Assembly (NCBI RefSeq): GCF_000621745.1
Contig: NZ_KK211336.1
Coordinates: forward strand, 22,876 to 86,875
Direction: 5' to 3'
DNA from: Clostridium beijerinckii HUN142
GTDB taxonomy: Bacteria > Bacillota > Clostridia > Clostridiales > Clostridiaceae
Length of the DNA: 64,000 nt
The position numbers were made by a program, and so were the translations under genes. The notes beneath the pieces are model-generated. The model worked only from the letters and a program-made list of their open reading frames with translations. It had not been told where the DNA came from and searched no databases. This document shows, in pieces, positions 25,148 to 34,334 of the stretch. Position 1 is the stretch's first letter. Every line of letters begins with the position of its first letter.

Positions 25148-25810
25148 ATGGTAAAATTAAAAAAATTAATAGCAGGATCACTAATAGCAGTTTCAGTATT
25201 GGCAATAACTCCGATAGGCGCAAGTGCAGTATGGAAGAATGATAGCACTGGATGGTGGTATACAGAAGGTGATTCGTATTCTACAGGTTGGAAAAAAATA
25301 GAGGGAAAATGGTATTATTTTTATGCTAGTGGTTATATGGCTAAAAGCACTGTTATTGATGGATATATTTTAAGCAATAATGGAGATTGGACAGGCCTAG
25401 AGACTAAATCCGATAAGATTTCAGTTTCATATCCTTCAAATTGGACTAAAATGACTTTAAAGGGAGATGATATTTACTACCTAGATAATCAAGGAACTAA
25501 TGTGAATTTGGTTATAGATGGTATGGAGGGATACTCAGAAGAGGTTTATTTTAATTCGGCAGAAACTTATATAAAAAATCGATCAGATATAAATAATTTA
25601 CAAATTAAAGAGCGTCAATTTAATAATAATAAGGCGTTAACGCTAAATTATTTTCATAATCTTAAAGGAATTGATGTACAAGTAGAACAAGTAATAATTT
25701 GCAATAGTAACAAAGCATATTTATTTACACTTATGCAACGTGGAAAAATATCAGATGAAAATATGGCATCCTTTGAAAGTATGTTAAATACAATAAAATT
25801 TGCATATTAG
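25148..25810 (+). CDS. Secreted cell-wall-binding repeat protein
   Basis: A 220-residue exported protein. Residues 1-28 are a signal peptide (LIAGSLIAVSVLAITPIGAS, cleavage near ASA). Two cell-wall/choline-binding-type repeats follow (STGWWYTEGDSYSTGWKKI, GKWYYFYASGYMA; residues ~32-72), then a ~130-residue C-terminal domain opening ISVSYPSNWTKMTLKGDD, which resembles PsbP/DUF1795-like folds. AGGGGGAA fits ATG 25148. It is a close paralogue of the 42425-42907 protein in the signal and repeat region. Likely anchored to teichoic acid or peptidoglycan; its role is unknown. Confidence 0.8.
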   Translation: MVKLKKLIAGSLIAVSVLAITPIGASAVWKNDSTGWWYTEGDSYSTGWKKIEGKWYYFYASGYMAKSTVIDGYILSNNGDWTGLETKSDKISVSYPSNWTKMTLKGDDIYYLDNQGTNVNLVIDGMEGYSEEVYFNSAETYIKNRSDINNLQIKERQFNNNKALTLNYFHNLKGIDVQVEQVIICNSNKAYLFTLMQRGKISDENMASFESMLNTIKFAY

Positions 25811-25829
25811 CATTTTAAATTAGGAACTA

Positions 25830-25877
25830 ATCTTTAGTAAGGTGAGATACTTTTAGTTATCTTACCTTACTAAAGAT
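25830..25877 (+). terminator. Long hairpin after cell-wall protein
   Basis: 19-bp arms (ATCTTTAGTAAGGTGAGAT and ATCTTACCTTACTAAAGAT, one wobble) with a 10-nt loop; no T tract follows on the plus strand. The rest of 25811-26119 shows only the next hairpin. Confidence 0.5.
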
Positions 25878-26028
25878 AATGCATATAATTAATGATGGAA
25901 GATCAAGTTAGAGTAAACACGAAAATAATTCCAAAGATTTAAATTCATATTTTACATTGATAAATCTATATTTAGAATTTCAATAATCCAACTGCTCCAT
26001 TAGAGATAAAATGTGGAAAATCAATTGT

Positions 26029-26066
26029 AACATACAGTATTTTTCTAGAGAAATATACTGTATGTT
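26029..26066 (+). promoter_or_regulatory. Perfect 12-bp hairpin upstream of deacylase gene
   Basis: AACATACAGTAT (26029-26040)/ATACTGTATGTT (26055-26066) can extend inward with one mismatch. It lies 53 bp before the deacylase ATG and has no T tract, so a leader structure or operator is possible. Confidence 0.4.
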
Positions 26067-26119
26067 AAAAATCAAATTATATAAAAATATATAAGCATTC
26101 GTATAGAAAAGGAGAAAAA

Positions 26120-26614
26120 ATGAGTAATACAAATGAGCAAAGAGTATATGAAATATTAGATTTGTTAGGTATTAAGTATACTAAATATGAACATAATGCA
26201 ATATATACAGTTGAAGAAGCTAAAAATTTAGATATCGATATTCCAGGAGGTCATTGCAAAAATCTTTTTATTAGGAATGGAAAAGGCGATGTCCATTATT
26301 TAGTTGTTTTAGATGAAGATAAAAGAGTTGATTTAAAGGCTTTAGCTAAGCAAATTTGCAGCACTCATCTATCTTTTGCATCAGAAGAACGATTATTTAA
26401 ATATTTAAAACTCACACCAGGATCTGTTACTCCTTTTGGATTAATAAACGATTCTAATAATGAGGTTATAGTATTAATAGATAAAGAGTTAGCTAATAAA
26501 GATATTGTGAATTTTCACCCTAATGTAAATACAGCGACCATAGGAGTTTCGTATGAAGATTTTGAGAAATTTATTGTGTGGCATAAAAACGAGTTTAAAT
26601 ATATAGATGTGTAG
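26120..26614 (+). CDS. YbaK/ProX-type aminoacyl-tRNA deacylase
   Basis: A 164-residue single-domain member of the YbaK/INS superfamily (PF04073), the trans-editing enzymes that hydrolyse mischarged tRNA such as Ala-tRNA(Pro). Family features: YEHNAIYTVEEAKNLDIDIP, GGHCKNLFIRNGKGDVHYLV with the conserved K-N-L-F-L/I-R (Lys48 is the usual catalytic-site Lys), and the LKLTPGSVTPFGLIND loop. This layout matches PrdX/ProXp-ala. AAAGGAG precedes ATG 26120. A SdpI-family gene follows 20 bp after the stop, probably cotranscribed. Confidence 0.9.
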   Translation: MSNTNEQRVYEILDLLGIKYTKYEHNAIYTVEEAKNLDIDIPGGHCKNLFIRNGKGDVHYLVVLDEDKRVDLKALAKQICSTHLSFASEERLFKYLKLTPGSVTPFGLINDSNNEVIVLIDKELANKDIVNFHPNVNTATIGVSYEDFEKFIVWHKNEFKYIDV

Positions 26615-26634
26615 TCTAAATGGAGGAAAACTTT

Positions 26635-26985
26635 ATGGAGATATTAGGTAGCTTAGGACTAAGTATAGTATTTCTTATTTTGGGTGTAATATTAAAATTG
26701 TGGCCGCCGAAGGAGATAAATAGCTTTTATGGATACAGAACTCCTTTTTCCAAGAAAAACAATGATGTGTGGAAAGAAGCAAATAGATATAGTGGAACAA
26801 TGATGATATTAGGCGCAGTTATATCAATATTTTTTTCGATTATAATAACTTCTTTATACGGGGAGGATCCAAGCAGATCAAATATAACATGTGTTATGGG
26901 ATCTTTAATAATTGTTTTAATATCAATATTTTATACAGAGATCCATTTAAGAAAAGTATTTGATAAAGACGGTAAACGTAAATGA
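26635..26985 (+). CDS. SdpI family membrane protein
   Basis: A 116-residue protein with three hydrophobic segments (about residues 5-25, 52-73 and 83-103) and the SdpI/YhfL signature INSFYGYRTPFSKKNNDVWK (residues ~28-47, the N-x-x-x-G-x-R-T/S pattern). SdpI of Bacillus is the immunity protein against the SdpC toxin, but short clostridial members have no shown immunity role. GGAGG at 26622-26626 fits ATG 26635 rather than the in-frame ATG 26620. Confidence 0.8.
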   Translation: MEILGSLGLSIVFLILGVILKLWPPKEINSFYGYRTPFSKKNNDVWKEANRYSGTMMILGAVISIFFSIIITSLYGEDPSRSNITCVMGSLIIVLISIFYTEIHLRKVFDKDGKRK

Positions 26986-27103
26986 GAGTAATAATTATAC
27001 TTTTTACGTAGTTTTGTAGAAAATTATGTCATATTATGCTAAAATATCCCTATGCGAATAATACAACTAATGATAATTGTTAGTAGCAATGGGGGTGTCA
27101 TAA

Positions 27104-30100
27104 ATGAAAGAAGAAAAGTTTAATAAAGATGAGGAAAGTCAAATTTTTTTAGTTATAGAAAATGGTCTTATTGTCGATGTAAGTAAACGGTTTACAGAAT
27201 TAACGGAACATAGTTATGAGGAATTATTAAATAATAGTATAATTAATGTATTTAAAAAATTAAGGGTTGGTCCAAACATTAATACTAGCGATATTGATGA
27301 GAAGATCAACTATTTTTTGTTCACGAAATCTTTAGGAGTTAAATTTGTTAATATAAAAGTAATATGCGAGAAAGAAAAAGAGATATACATTTTTAGTGAA
27401 AAAATGAACTCTAATATTGAAATTAAACATTCATTTCTAAATGAATTAATTTTAGATAATTATTATGGAGTAGGAGTATATAGTCTTCCAGATATGACGC
27501 TTCTTAAAACTAATAAGAAGTATGTAAGTTTTATGGATGAGCCTTTTAATAAAATAGAAAATTGTATAGGAAAACATATATCTGAGTTTGTGACAGGCTT
27601 TAAGGGAAGTGCATATGAAAGGCTTTGGAATAACTTACTTAGAACAAAGCGCGCATGCAACATAGATGAATATCAATATGACGGTTTTAGCAGGGGAATT
27701 ACTTATTGGAGAATATCATTAATACCTATTTTTGAAGATGGGGAAATAAAATATTGCGTTGTAATGCTTACAGAAATAACTGAACAGGTAGTGCATAGAA
27801 AAAAAATTGAAGAGCAGGCAGAAATAATCAAACAGCAGAATTATAAGTTAAAACGACAGGCAGATATGTTGAACTTATCAAGAGAAGCTATTTTCGCTTG
27901 GGAATTAAATGGAAGCATTACTTATTGGAATAAAGGTGCAGAGTTTATGTATGGCTATACCAGCGATGAAGCTATTGGCTGCATTAGTCATGATTTGTTA
28001 AAAACTGTTCATTCAGTAGATATAAACACTATTAAGGAGAGTATGCTAGAGGACGGCGTATGGAGCGGTGAAATAGAGCATACTAAAAAAGATGGAACAA
28101 AACTTATTATTGAAACAAGTCATCAAATTTTTGTTGATGAATATGGCCGGCTAGTAGTACTTGAAACTAATCGTGATATAACTGAAAGGAAAAAGCTAGA
28201 AGAAGAAATTAAACATCAGAAAGCAGAATTGGATGAGATTATACAAAGTATAGACGATGCTTTGGTTATTTATGATAGTAATAAAAATTGTTATTTAACT
28301 AATAAATCTTCTGAAGAATATTTTAAGGGTACTGATCTTAGGAAAATAAGTAATCCTAATCATTTTAAGTTTTATGATTTAAATGGAGATGAGATTCCTA
28401 AAGAAAAAATGACTATTTCAAAAGTATTTAGGGGGGAAGTAGTTATAAATGACAGAATGACTCTAAAAAATGCTACTACAACAAAACATATTAGTTTAAA
28501 TGGAAGACCTATTTATGATAGTAATGGAAATATAAAATTTGCAGTTCTTTGCAGTCGTGATATTACACATGATATTGAAGCTCAGATGTTAATAGAACAG
28601 CAAAATAAAAAGCTTGAAGCAATTATTAGCAGTGCATCTGATGGAATGTTTTTGTTTAATCCAGATAACAGTGTGACTTTATTAAATAAAGAATCGGAAA
28701 AATTTATATATGATATTAATGAATATAAAAGAGTTGGCGATACGTGCAAAGATACTAAATATTATGATAAAGATGGAAATCCGCTTGAAGTAAATGATCT
28801 ACCAGGTATTAAGTTAATGACTGGTGAGAGTATTAAAAACTTCATTGTTACAGCTAAAAGACCAGATAAAACTATTCATTATAGTATAAGTGCTTGTCCT
28901 ATATATGATGATAGAAAAAATTTAATTACAAAATTGGTTTCTGCTCATGATATCACGGAGCGTTTCAATAATGAAAGAAAAATATTAGAGCAAAAAGAGC
29001 AGTTACAAGCCATTCTTGATAATATGCAAGATTCAATTTATGTTTTTAATAAAGATTGTGAAATTTTTTTGAAAAATAAGATGGCACAAAAAAGAATGAG
29101 CTACATTTGGGATTATAATAATCCCAATGATACAAACAAAAAGTTTTTAAATTTAGATGGATCTGAGATTATGGCAGAAGACATACCACATTGTAGGATT
29201 ATACGTGGAGAATACGTTAAAGAATACTTTATGAAGATAAAATTAGAAGAGCGTGAACAATATGTTTCTGTGAATGGAGCTCCTGTTTTTGACAAAGAAG
29301 GAAACTTTGCTTATGGAATTATTAATAGTAGAGATATAACGGATTTTATGGAAAATCAGAAAGCTTTAGAAGAAATTCAGATCAAGCTTTTGGAAGCTGA
29401 ACGAGAAAAAAATGATACTCTTGAAAAAGCATTAGAAATGAAAGATGAATTTTTATCACTTATATCTCATGAGTTTAGAACACCTCTTAATGTTATAAAT
29501 TCAGCGATTCAAGCAATAGACTATTTTTGTAGTGAAGAATTATCGGACAAGCTTCAAAAGTATTTAGGGATGATAAAGATAAATTCTTTTAGGCAGCTAA
29601 GGCTAGTAAATAATATTTTGGATATTACCAGAGCCAATGCAGGAAGAATAAAAGTTAATAAAACTAACATAGATATAGTATTTATGACTAAGGCTATTGC
29701 TGATTCAGTATATACTTATGCTAATCAAAAGGGCATCGAGATAGTATTTTCATCATCCGTCAAACAAAAGATTGTTGGGATAGATGATGAAAAGTATGAA
29801 AGAATACTGCTCAATCTTTTATCAAATGCCATTAAATTTACTCCTGAAGGAAAATCAATTAGTGTAAAAATAGTTTCAAGAAGAGATGGAGTTTTTATTG
29901 AAGTTAAAGATAAAGGTATAGGCATACCTCAGGATAAAGCCGATATAATTTTTGAAAGGTTTGGTCAGGTTGATAGTTCATTATCAAGGCAGGCAGAAGG
30001 AACTGGAATAGGCTTATCTTTAGTGAAGAAATTTGTTGAAGCAATTGGCGGAACTATATCTCTTAAAAGTAAGGTTGGAAGAGGAAGCGCTTTCTCAATA

Positions 30101-30214
30101 TATTTTCCTAGTCAAAGTATAGTTAAAGAGAAAGGCGAAAGAGAAGTTGTAGAGTTTTCAGGAAATCGTCTTATACAAACTATACATGTGGAATTTTCGG
30201 ATATCTATTTATAG
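27104..30214 (+). CDS. Multi-PAS hybrid-less sensor histidine kinase
   Basis: A 1036-residue kinase. From the N-terminus there are six or so PAS-type units (around residues 10-100, 115-235, 255-365, 375-500, 505-620 and 630-750), several ending in the DITxR-like linker (LTEITEQ, NRDITERKK, SRDITHD, AHDITERF, SRDITDF), then a HisKA domain with phospho-accepting His789 (LISHEFRTPLNVINSAIQ) and an HATPase (N-box NLLSNAIKFTPEG, G-boxes DKGIGIPQDK and GTGIGLSLVKKF). No membrane segment is seen, so it is a cytosolic sensor. No response regulator is adjacent, so its partner is elsewhere; in clostridia such orphan kinases often feed Spo0A, which is only a possibility here. GGGGGTG precedes the ATG. 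Confidence 0.9.
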   Translation: MKEEKFNKDEESQIFLVIENGLIVDVSKRFTELTEHSYEELLNNSIINVFKKLRVGPNINTSDIDEKINYFLFTKSLGVKFVNIKVICEKEKEIYIFSEKMNSNIEIKHSFLNELILDNYYGVGVYSLPDMTLLKTNKKYVSFMDEPFNKIENCIGKHISEFVTGFKGSAYERLWNNLLRTKRACNIDEYQYDGFSRGITYWRISLIPIFEDGEIKYCVVMLTEITEQVVHRKKIEEQAEIIKQQNYKLKRQADMLNLSREAIFAWELNGSITYWNKGAEFMYGYTSDEAIGCISHDLLKTVHSVDINTIKESMLEDGVWSGEIEHTKKDGTKLIIETSHQIFVDEYGRLVVLETNRDITERKKLEEEIKHQKAELDEIIQSIDDALVIYDSNKNCYLTNKSSEEYFKGTDLRKISNPNHFKFYDLNGDEIPKEKMTISKVFRGEVVINDRMTLKNATTTKHISLNGRPIYDSNGNIKFAVLCSRDITHDIEAQMLIEQQNKKLEAIISSASDGMFLFNPDNSVTLLNKESEKFIYDINEYKRVGDTCKDTKYYDKDGNPLEVNDLPGIKLMTGESIKNFIVTAKRPDKTIHYSISACPIYDDRKNLITKLVSAHDITERFNNERKILEQKEQLQAILDNMQDSIYVFNKDCEIFLKNKMAQKRMSYIWDYNNPNDTNKKFLNLDGSEIMAEDIPHCRIIRGEYVKEYFMKIKLEEREQYVSVNGAPVFDKEGNFAYGIINSRDITDFMENQKALEEIQIKLLEAEREKNDTLEKALEMKDEFLSLISHEFRTPLNVINSAIQAIDYFCSEELSDKLQKYLGMIKINSFRQLRLVNNILDITRANAGRIKVNKTNIDIVFMTKAIADSVYTYANQKGIEIVFSSSVKQKIVGIDDEKYERILLNLLSNAIKFTPEGKSISVKIVSRRDGVFIEVKDKGIGIPQDKADIIFERFGQVDSSLSRQAEGTGIGLSLVKKFVEAIGGTISLKSKVGRGSAFSIYFPSQSIVKEKGEREVVEFSGNRLIQTIHVEFSDIYL

Positions 30215-30353
30215 AAAATTAACTTAGATTTTTGGTAAATCCTCGCTTTTTAAATACAATTGGTGAAAAGATTAAATCATTAAAAATCACTTATCCAGCC
30301 ATATAGAATATGATTTTATATTTTTATGAATAATTCAGGATCATATATTTTAT

Positions 30354-30382
30354 TTGAATTTTTATAAATTCTATGCTATAAT
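30354..30382 (+). promoter_or_regulatory. Promoter of DUF1646 leader
   Basis: TTGAAT (30354-30359), 17-bp spacer, extended -10 TGCTATAAT (30374-30382). Confidence 0.7.
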
Positions 30383-30388
30383 TTTGAA

Positions 30389-30488
30389 AGAGTTATAGAA
30401 TGTTTTTTCGGTTGGACAAGTTAAAGCTTGATTCCAAGAAATTTGTTTCCAGGGTGGGAAACTCTTATTTGAGTTTTCCACTTTTTTT
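30389..30488 (+). promoter_or_regulatory. 5' leader with terminator/antiterminator, candidate Na+ (DUF1646-motif) riboswitch
   Basis: Between promoter and gene lies a ~100-nt leader. Its 3' part is an intrinsic terminator: GTGGGAAACTC (30454-30464)/GAGTTTTCCAC (30471-30481) then seven T. An upstream segment GTTTCC (30445-30450) can pair instead with GGAAAC (30457-30462), destroying the terminator. The 5' part can fold as a hairpin (TTGGACAAG with CTTGATTCCAA). DUF1646 transporter genes are known to be controlled by Na+-sensing DUF1646-motif riboswitches; the position fits, but I could not check the consensus. Confidence 0.55.
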
Positions 30489-30542
30489 ATTACTATACTC
30501 CGCTAAAGTGTTAAATTAAATTGATAAACTTAAATCAGTATC

Positions 30543-31652
30543 ATGTATAGAATTCTTAGTGATGATAAAACTCATATAGGGACAAAGCAGCAATTAAGTT
30601 CAATTGAGAGTGAAAGGGTAGTGTTAAAATTGTTTTATGTATTAATAGCATTATTGGTAATAACATTTGTATTACCAATAGCTTCAAAGAAAGTCGAAAA
30701 TAATCTTGAAATATTTTTATTTGCAGTGGGAGTATTAGCATGTATTGCGTCAGGAGCTATAAATAAAGAATTATTTTTAGGAATTATTCAAAATAAATTT
30801 ATGTATACAATAGCTGTTGCAGTACTAATTGGTGGATTTCTATTTAAGGCTTTATCAACGCATATAAAAGGAGCGCTTACATATATTCTTAAATATGTAC
30901 CATTAAAATTTTTTATATTTTTGTTAATAGTTATTATTGGTTTTTTATCAAGCGTAATAACTGCTATTATAGCAGCTCTGCTTTTAGTAGAAATAGTTAG
31001 CATACTTCCAATAAGCAGAAAAGATAAAATTAATATTGATGTAGTTGCGTGTTTTTCAATTGGGATCGGAGCTGTATTAACACCTATAGGTGAACCTTTG
31101 TCTACGATGGTAGTTTCAAAGCTTAATGTGAGTTTTTGGTATTTGCTGGATAAGTATGGGGTTTATATAATACCCGCCATATTTATTCTTGGAATTATTG
31201 GTACATTCTACGGGATTCAAGAAAAGACAGAAGTAGACAATACAGAAGAAATTATAATAGAAGAAACTAATAAAGAAATATTTATAAGAGCATTTAAAAT
31301 TATTTTATTTATTATAGCACTAGAATTACTTGGAGAAGGCTTTAAAACATTAATTGATACTTATGTAATAAATCTTCATACAGATTACTTATATTGGTTT
31401 AATATGTCGTCAGCGGTTCTTGATAACGCAACATTGGCAGCTGCTGAAATAAGTGTGAAAATGTCTGAAGTGCAAGTTAAAGCTGTGCTAATGGGATTAC
31501 TTATTAGTGGGGGAATGATGATTCCAGGGAATATTCCTAATATCATTTCTGCAGGTAAATTAAAAATTAACAGCAAAGAATGGATGAAGCTAGGAATCCC
31601 GCTCGGGATGACTATCATGATAATTTACTATGTTATTCTATTTAAAATGTAA
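30543..31652 (+). CDS. DUF1646 family putative cation transporter
   Basis: A 369-residue polytopic protein with 10 or so membrane segments, in the ArsB/NhaD-like ion transporter superfamily. Family-type segments include VTAIIAALLLVEIVSILPIS in the first half (with preceding SS), IGAVLTPIGEPLSTMVVSKL, SAVLDNATLAAAEIS and GGMMIPGNIPNIISAGKLKI near the C-terminus; the paired helix-break motifs with Asn/Pro/Gly are typical of ion pathways. A role in Na+ export is inferred from family and leader. The start is uncertain: ATG 30543 lacks a ribosome binding site, and the extra ~25 residues before the first membrane helix may not be translated. Confidence 0.8.
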   Translation: MYRILSDDKTHIGTKQQLSSIESERVVLKLFYVLIALLVITFVLPIASKKVENNLEIFLFAVGVLACIASGAINKELFLGIIQNKFMYTIAVAVLIGGFLFKALSTHIKGALTYILKYVPLKFFIFLLIVIIGFLSSVITAIIAALLLVEIVSILPISRKDKINIDVVACFSIGIGAVLTPIGEPLSTMVVSKLNVSFWYLLDKYGVYIIPAIFILGIIGTFYGIQEKTEVDNTEEIIIEETNKEIFIRAFKIILFIIALELLGEGFKTLIDTYVINLHTDYLYWFNMSSAVLDNATLAAAEISVKMSEVQVKAVLMGLLISGGMMIPGNIPNIISAGKLKINSKEWMKLGIPLGMTIMIIYYVILFKM

Positions 31653-31814
31653 CATTTTTTTCAAAAATATTTAAAATCTATCAATAATGCTGATAATCGG
31701 AACTTAAAGCTAAAAAATGGTATTAATTTGCCATAATTTGAAAAAATCGGACTGTAAATAATTTCCCGGATATATTATAGTAGAATTATAATATATTAAG
31801 GGGGAATGTTTGTA

Positions 31815-32063
31815 ATGAGAGCAACAGGAATGGTAAGAAAAGTCGATGAACTTGGAAGAGTTGTAATCCCAAAGGAAACTAGACAATTACTTTCAATTAA
31901 TCAGAAGGATTCTTTAGAAATTTTTGAAGAAGAAAAGAAAATAATATTAAAAAAATACTCTCCTGGCTGTATTTTTTGCGGCAATATAAAAAATGTTACT
32001 ACATTTAAAGAAGTAGCGATCTGTGAAGAATGTATAAAAGAATTAAAAACTATAAATAGATAA
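31815..32063 (+). CDS. AbrB-type transition-state regulator with zinc-ribbon tail
   Basis: An 82-residue protein: N-terminal SpoVT-AbrB swapped-hairpin domain (MRATGMVRKVDELGRVVIPK, then IFEEEKKIILKKY; residues 1-48) and a C-terminal CIFCG...CEEC metal site (residues ~52-74). This is the common clostridial AbrB layout. AAGGGGG at 31798-31804 fits ATG 31815 and not the adjacent in-frame ATG 31806. AbrB proteins repress post-exponential functions such as sporulation and solvent formation; the target here is unknown. A terminator follows, so monocistronic. Confidence 0.9.
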   Translation: MRATGMVRKVDELGRVVIPKETRQLLSINQKDSLEIFEEEKKIILKKYSPGCIFCGNIKNVTTFKEVAICEECIKELKTINR

Positions 32064-32160
32064 GAAGATTAAATTTTATTTTATGTAGTATTAACAATAT
32101 TTATTTTATGGAGCATTAACAATAAATGTTAATAAATTACTAATTATGTAATTCTATGTA

Positions 32161-32211
32161 ATTAAGGCTTAGATTTTTAGTATCAAATAAAAATCTAAGC
32201 CTTAATTTTTA
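32161..32211 (+). terminator. Strong terminator
   Basis: Perfect 19-bp arms (ATTAAGGCTTAGATTTTTA, 32161-32179, and its complement 32188-32206) followed by TTTTT. Confidence 0.85.
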
Positions 32212-32529
32212 TATTATCCATTGACCACCAATTATTATGATTAACAAAAAATATAAAAATGACAAAATGATGAGTACATACAATTTGATTATATAAGTAA
32301 GCTGATTAGTAATTGTATTTATTAATTGTCTTATATTTAAGTGATAAAAGTGATAAAATTGAAGTATGATAACCGTATTTTTTAATGAGTAACATTGCTA
32401 ATTATGGGTATTATATAATTATGGTATTTTAGTAAATCTAAGCTAAAGTATTAAGATAAAAGGAAGGGAAGTGAGTATTTAGGCTAAGGAATTTATAAAT
32501 TCTTATAGTGATATGCCTAAAGAAATGAT
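32212..32529. other. Gene-free region upstream of lipoprotein
   Basis: AT-rich; no convincing promoter or structure recognised. Confidence 0.5.
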
Positions 32530-33210
32530 ATGAGTTTATTTTTTAATAAAAGATCAATATTAATAATTGTTATGACCTTGTTTATAACAATAATGGCAGG
32601 ATGCTCAAGCTCAAGTAAGCCTTCAGGTGACGCAGCAAATGATAGTAAAAGCAGCAACGAAACTAGTAGTGAAGACAAAAATTCAAAGTCCGATGCTCCT
32701 TCAGAAAATAGTAATGTTGGAACATCAAACACTGAAAACAACTCACAAAAAGCGCTTCTTGATAATATTAAGAAATTATCTGAAGAGGGGAAGATTATTA
32801 ACTGTGATTTTCCTGTAAAAACTTCAACTCTACAGGATGTAGAAAAAAAGTGGGGAAAAGCAGATAAATCAGATTGGGTAGGAGAAGCAAAAGGAAATTA
32901 TGCCGCTTATTCAAACAAGAATGTTGTTTTTGGTACTAATAAAGGTGATCAAGTTTTTGAAGCTAGATCATTTGACAGTCAGCTAAAACAAATTACACTT
33001 TCAGAGGTTAAAGACTTTTTTGGGCAGCCTCAATATGATGTTACATCAAATGGGGAAAAGATTATAGGCTATAAATCTGGCAGCGAGTTTAAAATTTTGC
33101 TTGTTTTTAAGGACTCTGAAAATAAGGATCCTAAATTGGACCACTACTCAGTGTTATATCCTAATGGGACTAAAAATAATATGTCTGGTGACAAGGGAAG
33201 AGAATGGTAG
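32530..33210 (+). CDS. YjgB/DUF4309 family lipoprotein
   Basis: A 226-residue lipoprotein: signal peptide with IMAGC lipobox (Cys25), a Ser/Asn/Lys/Glu-rich linker (residues 26-75), and a folded C-terminal domain starting LLDNIKKLSEEGKIINCDFP, with STLQDVEKKWGKADKSDWVG and VFEARSFDSQLKQITLSEVK, the DUF4309 (YjgB) pattern. The family is of unknown function. The upstream region has no strong ribosome binding site, so the start is moderately sure. Convergent with the GH19 lysin behind a shared terminator. Confidence 0.75.
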   Translation: MSLFFNKRSILIIVMTLFITIMAGCSSSSKPSGDAANDSKSSNETSSEDKNSKSDAPSENSNVGTSNTENNSQKALLDNIKKLSEEGKIINCDFPVKTSTLQDVEKKWGKADKSDWVGEAKGNYAAYSNKNVVFGTNKGDQVFEARSFDSQLKQITLSEVKDFFGQPQYDVTSNGEKIIGYKSGSEFKILLVFKDSENKDPKLDHYSVLYPNGTKNNMSGDKGREW

Positions 33211-33216
33211 TTTAGT

Positions 33217-33262
33217 AATAAGGAGCTGCTTTAGAATATTTATTTTAAAGCAGCTCCTTATT
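33217..33262. terminator. Bidirectional terminator
   Basis: 17-bp perfect arms (AATAAGGAGCTGCTTTA, 33217-33233, and complement 33246-33262) between convergent genes. Confidence 0.85.
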
Positions 33263-33282
33263 ATGTAATAAAAATATATAAA

Positions 33283-34212
33283 TTAGTAGACATCGCTCCT
33301 AAAAACTCTAAGGCAAATATCGTAATATTTCTGTCTACCGCTAAGTCCATTGAATCCACCATTAACTGCCTTTGTTATGGTTTCAACAGATGATCTACTA
33401 TCGCAAAGAGAATTCATCTTGTTAGTGTACCACCAAAAACCTGCGCTCATCCATGGATAATTAGCTGCTACGTAGTTAACTCCATCCATAATATTTTTAT
33501 CACGCATATAATTTGAAAAGCTTTGATAGTTACTTCGACCAGTTATCTGTATATAGCCAGCACCCTTGAATTTTGGGCCATCTCCAGGATATATGTTCCC
33601 TAAATCTTCACGTCCTTCGTATTTATAACCAGGATCCACTTCTTTAGTGTAAAGTCCACATTCAGATTCATAACTACATTGGCTTATAAAATGCCTTAGT
33701 CTTGGAAATGTTATTATAGCAAATGTTTTTAAGCAACTATTTAGCTCATTAATTTGATTAATAGATACACTTCTCCATCCTACCTCAGTAAGCTGATTTA
33801 TCGAAACAATTTGATCAGACGTTGAAGAAGGTTGTGGACTCGGCGTTTTACTAACCAAAGCAGCTAGCGTACTAGAGCCAACCATTCCATCAGCCACAAG
33901 ACCGTTTTCTCTCTGAAATTTTACTACTATATTATAGGTGTTGATACCAGCAATACCATCAACAGTTAAGTAATAACCTTTGTTAGTAAGTTGCTGCTGA
34001 ATTAATTGAATATCGGTTTTTAAAATATTCCAAGTAGTATCATCAACCACACCATCAGCAGATAATCCCTTTGAGTTTTGGTATTTCATTACTGCGTTAT
34101 AGGTGGTTGTTGAAAATTCACCATTAACTATATCAAAATAGCAACATTTGATTTTTAAGGCATACTGCAGATAAGTGACGTAAGAACCAGTAGAACCTTT
34201 TGCCAATAACAT
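33283..34212 (-). CDS. Peptidoglycan-binding GH19-type lysin
   Basis: A 309-residue protein: two PG_binding_1 units (residues ~5-60, with FSTTTYNAVMKYQNSKGLSA, and ~63-125, with NTYNIVVKFQRENGLVADGM), a Pro/Ser linker, and a C-terminal GH19 chitinase/lysozyme-like domain (~140-309) with the catalytic-type HFISQCSYESECGLYTKEVD (Glu of the H-x-x-x-Q-x-x-x-E-x pattern), KGAGYIQITGRSNYQ and WWYTNKMNSL. AAAGGAGA fits ATG 34212; the earlier frame start has no site. No signal peptide is present, as in phage and sporulation lysins that need lysis or holins. Not in a prophage context here. Confidence 0.85.
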   Translation of the reverse strand: MLLAKGSTGSYVTYLQYALKIKCCYFDIVNGEFSTTTYNAVMKYQNSKGLSADGVVDDTTWNILKTDIQLIQQQLTNKGYYLTVDGIAGINTYNIVVKFQRENGLVADGMVGSSTLAALVSKTPSPQPSSTSDQIVSINQLTEVGWRSVSINQINELNSCLKTFAIITFPRLRHFISQCSYESECGLYTKEVDPGYKYEGREDLGNIYPGDGPKFKGAGYIQITGRSNYQSFSNYMRDKNIMDGVNYVAANYPWMSAGFWWYTNKMNSLCDSRSSVETITKAVNGGFNGLSGRQKYYDICLRVFRSDVY

Positions 34213-34334
34213 AATCATATCTCCTTTAAAATTGTTAAAATAAATTAGCATAAAAATTAAAAATACACTAACTTATATAATGTTACTAATAAATATATTA
34301 TCGATTTAGAGTTCTTATACAAAAATTTTAAGAG

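Noticed and set aside
33283-34212. Prophage lysin
   Set aside because: GH19 and peptidoglycan-binding domains would fit, but no holin, tail or integrase genes are nearby.
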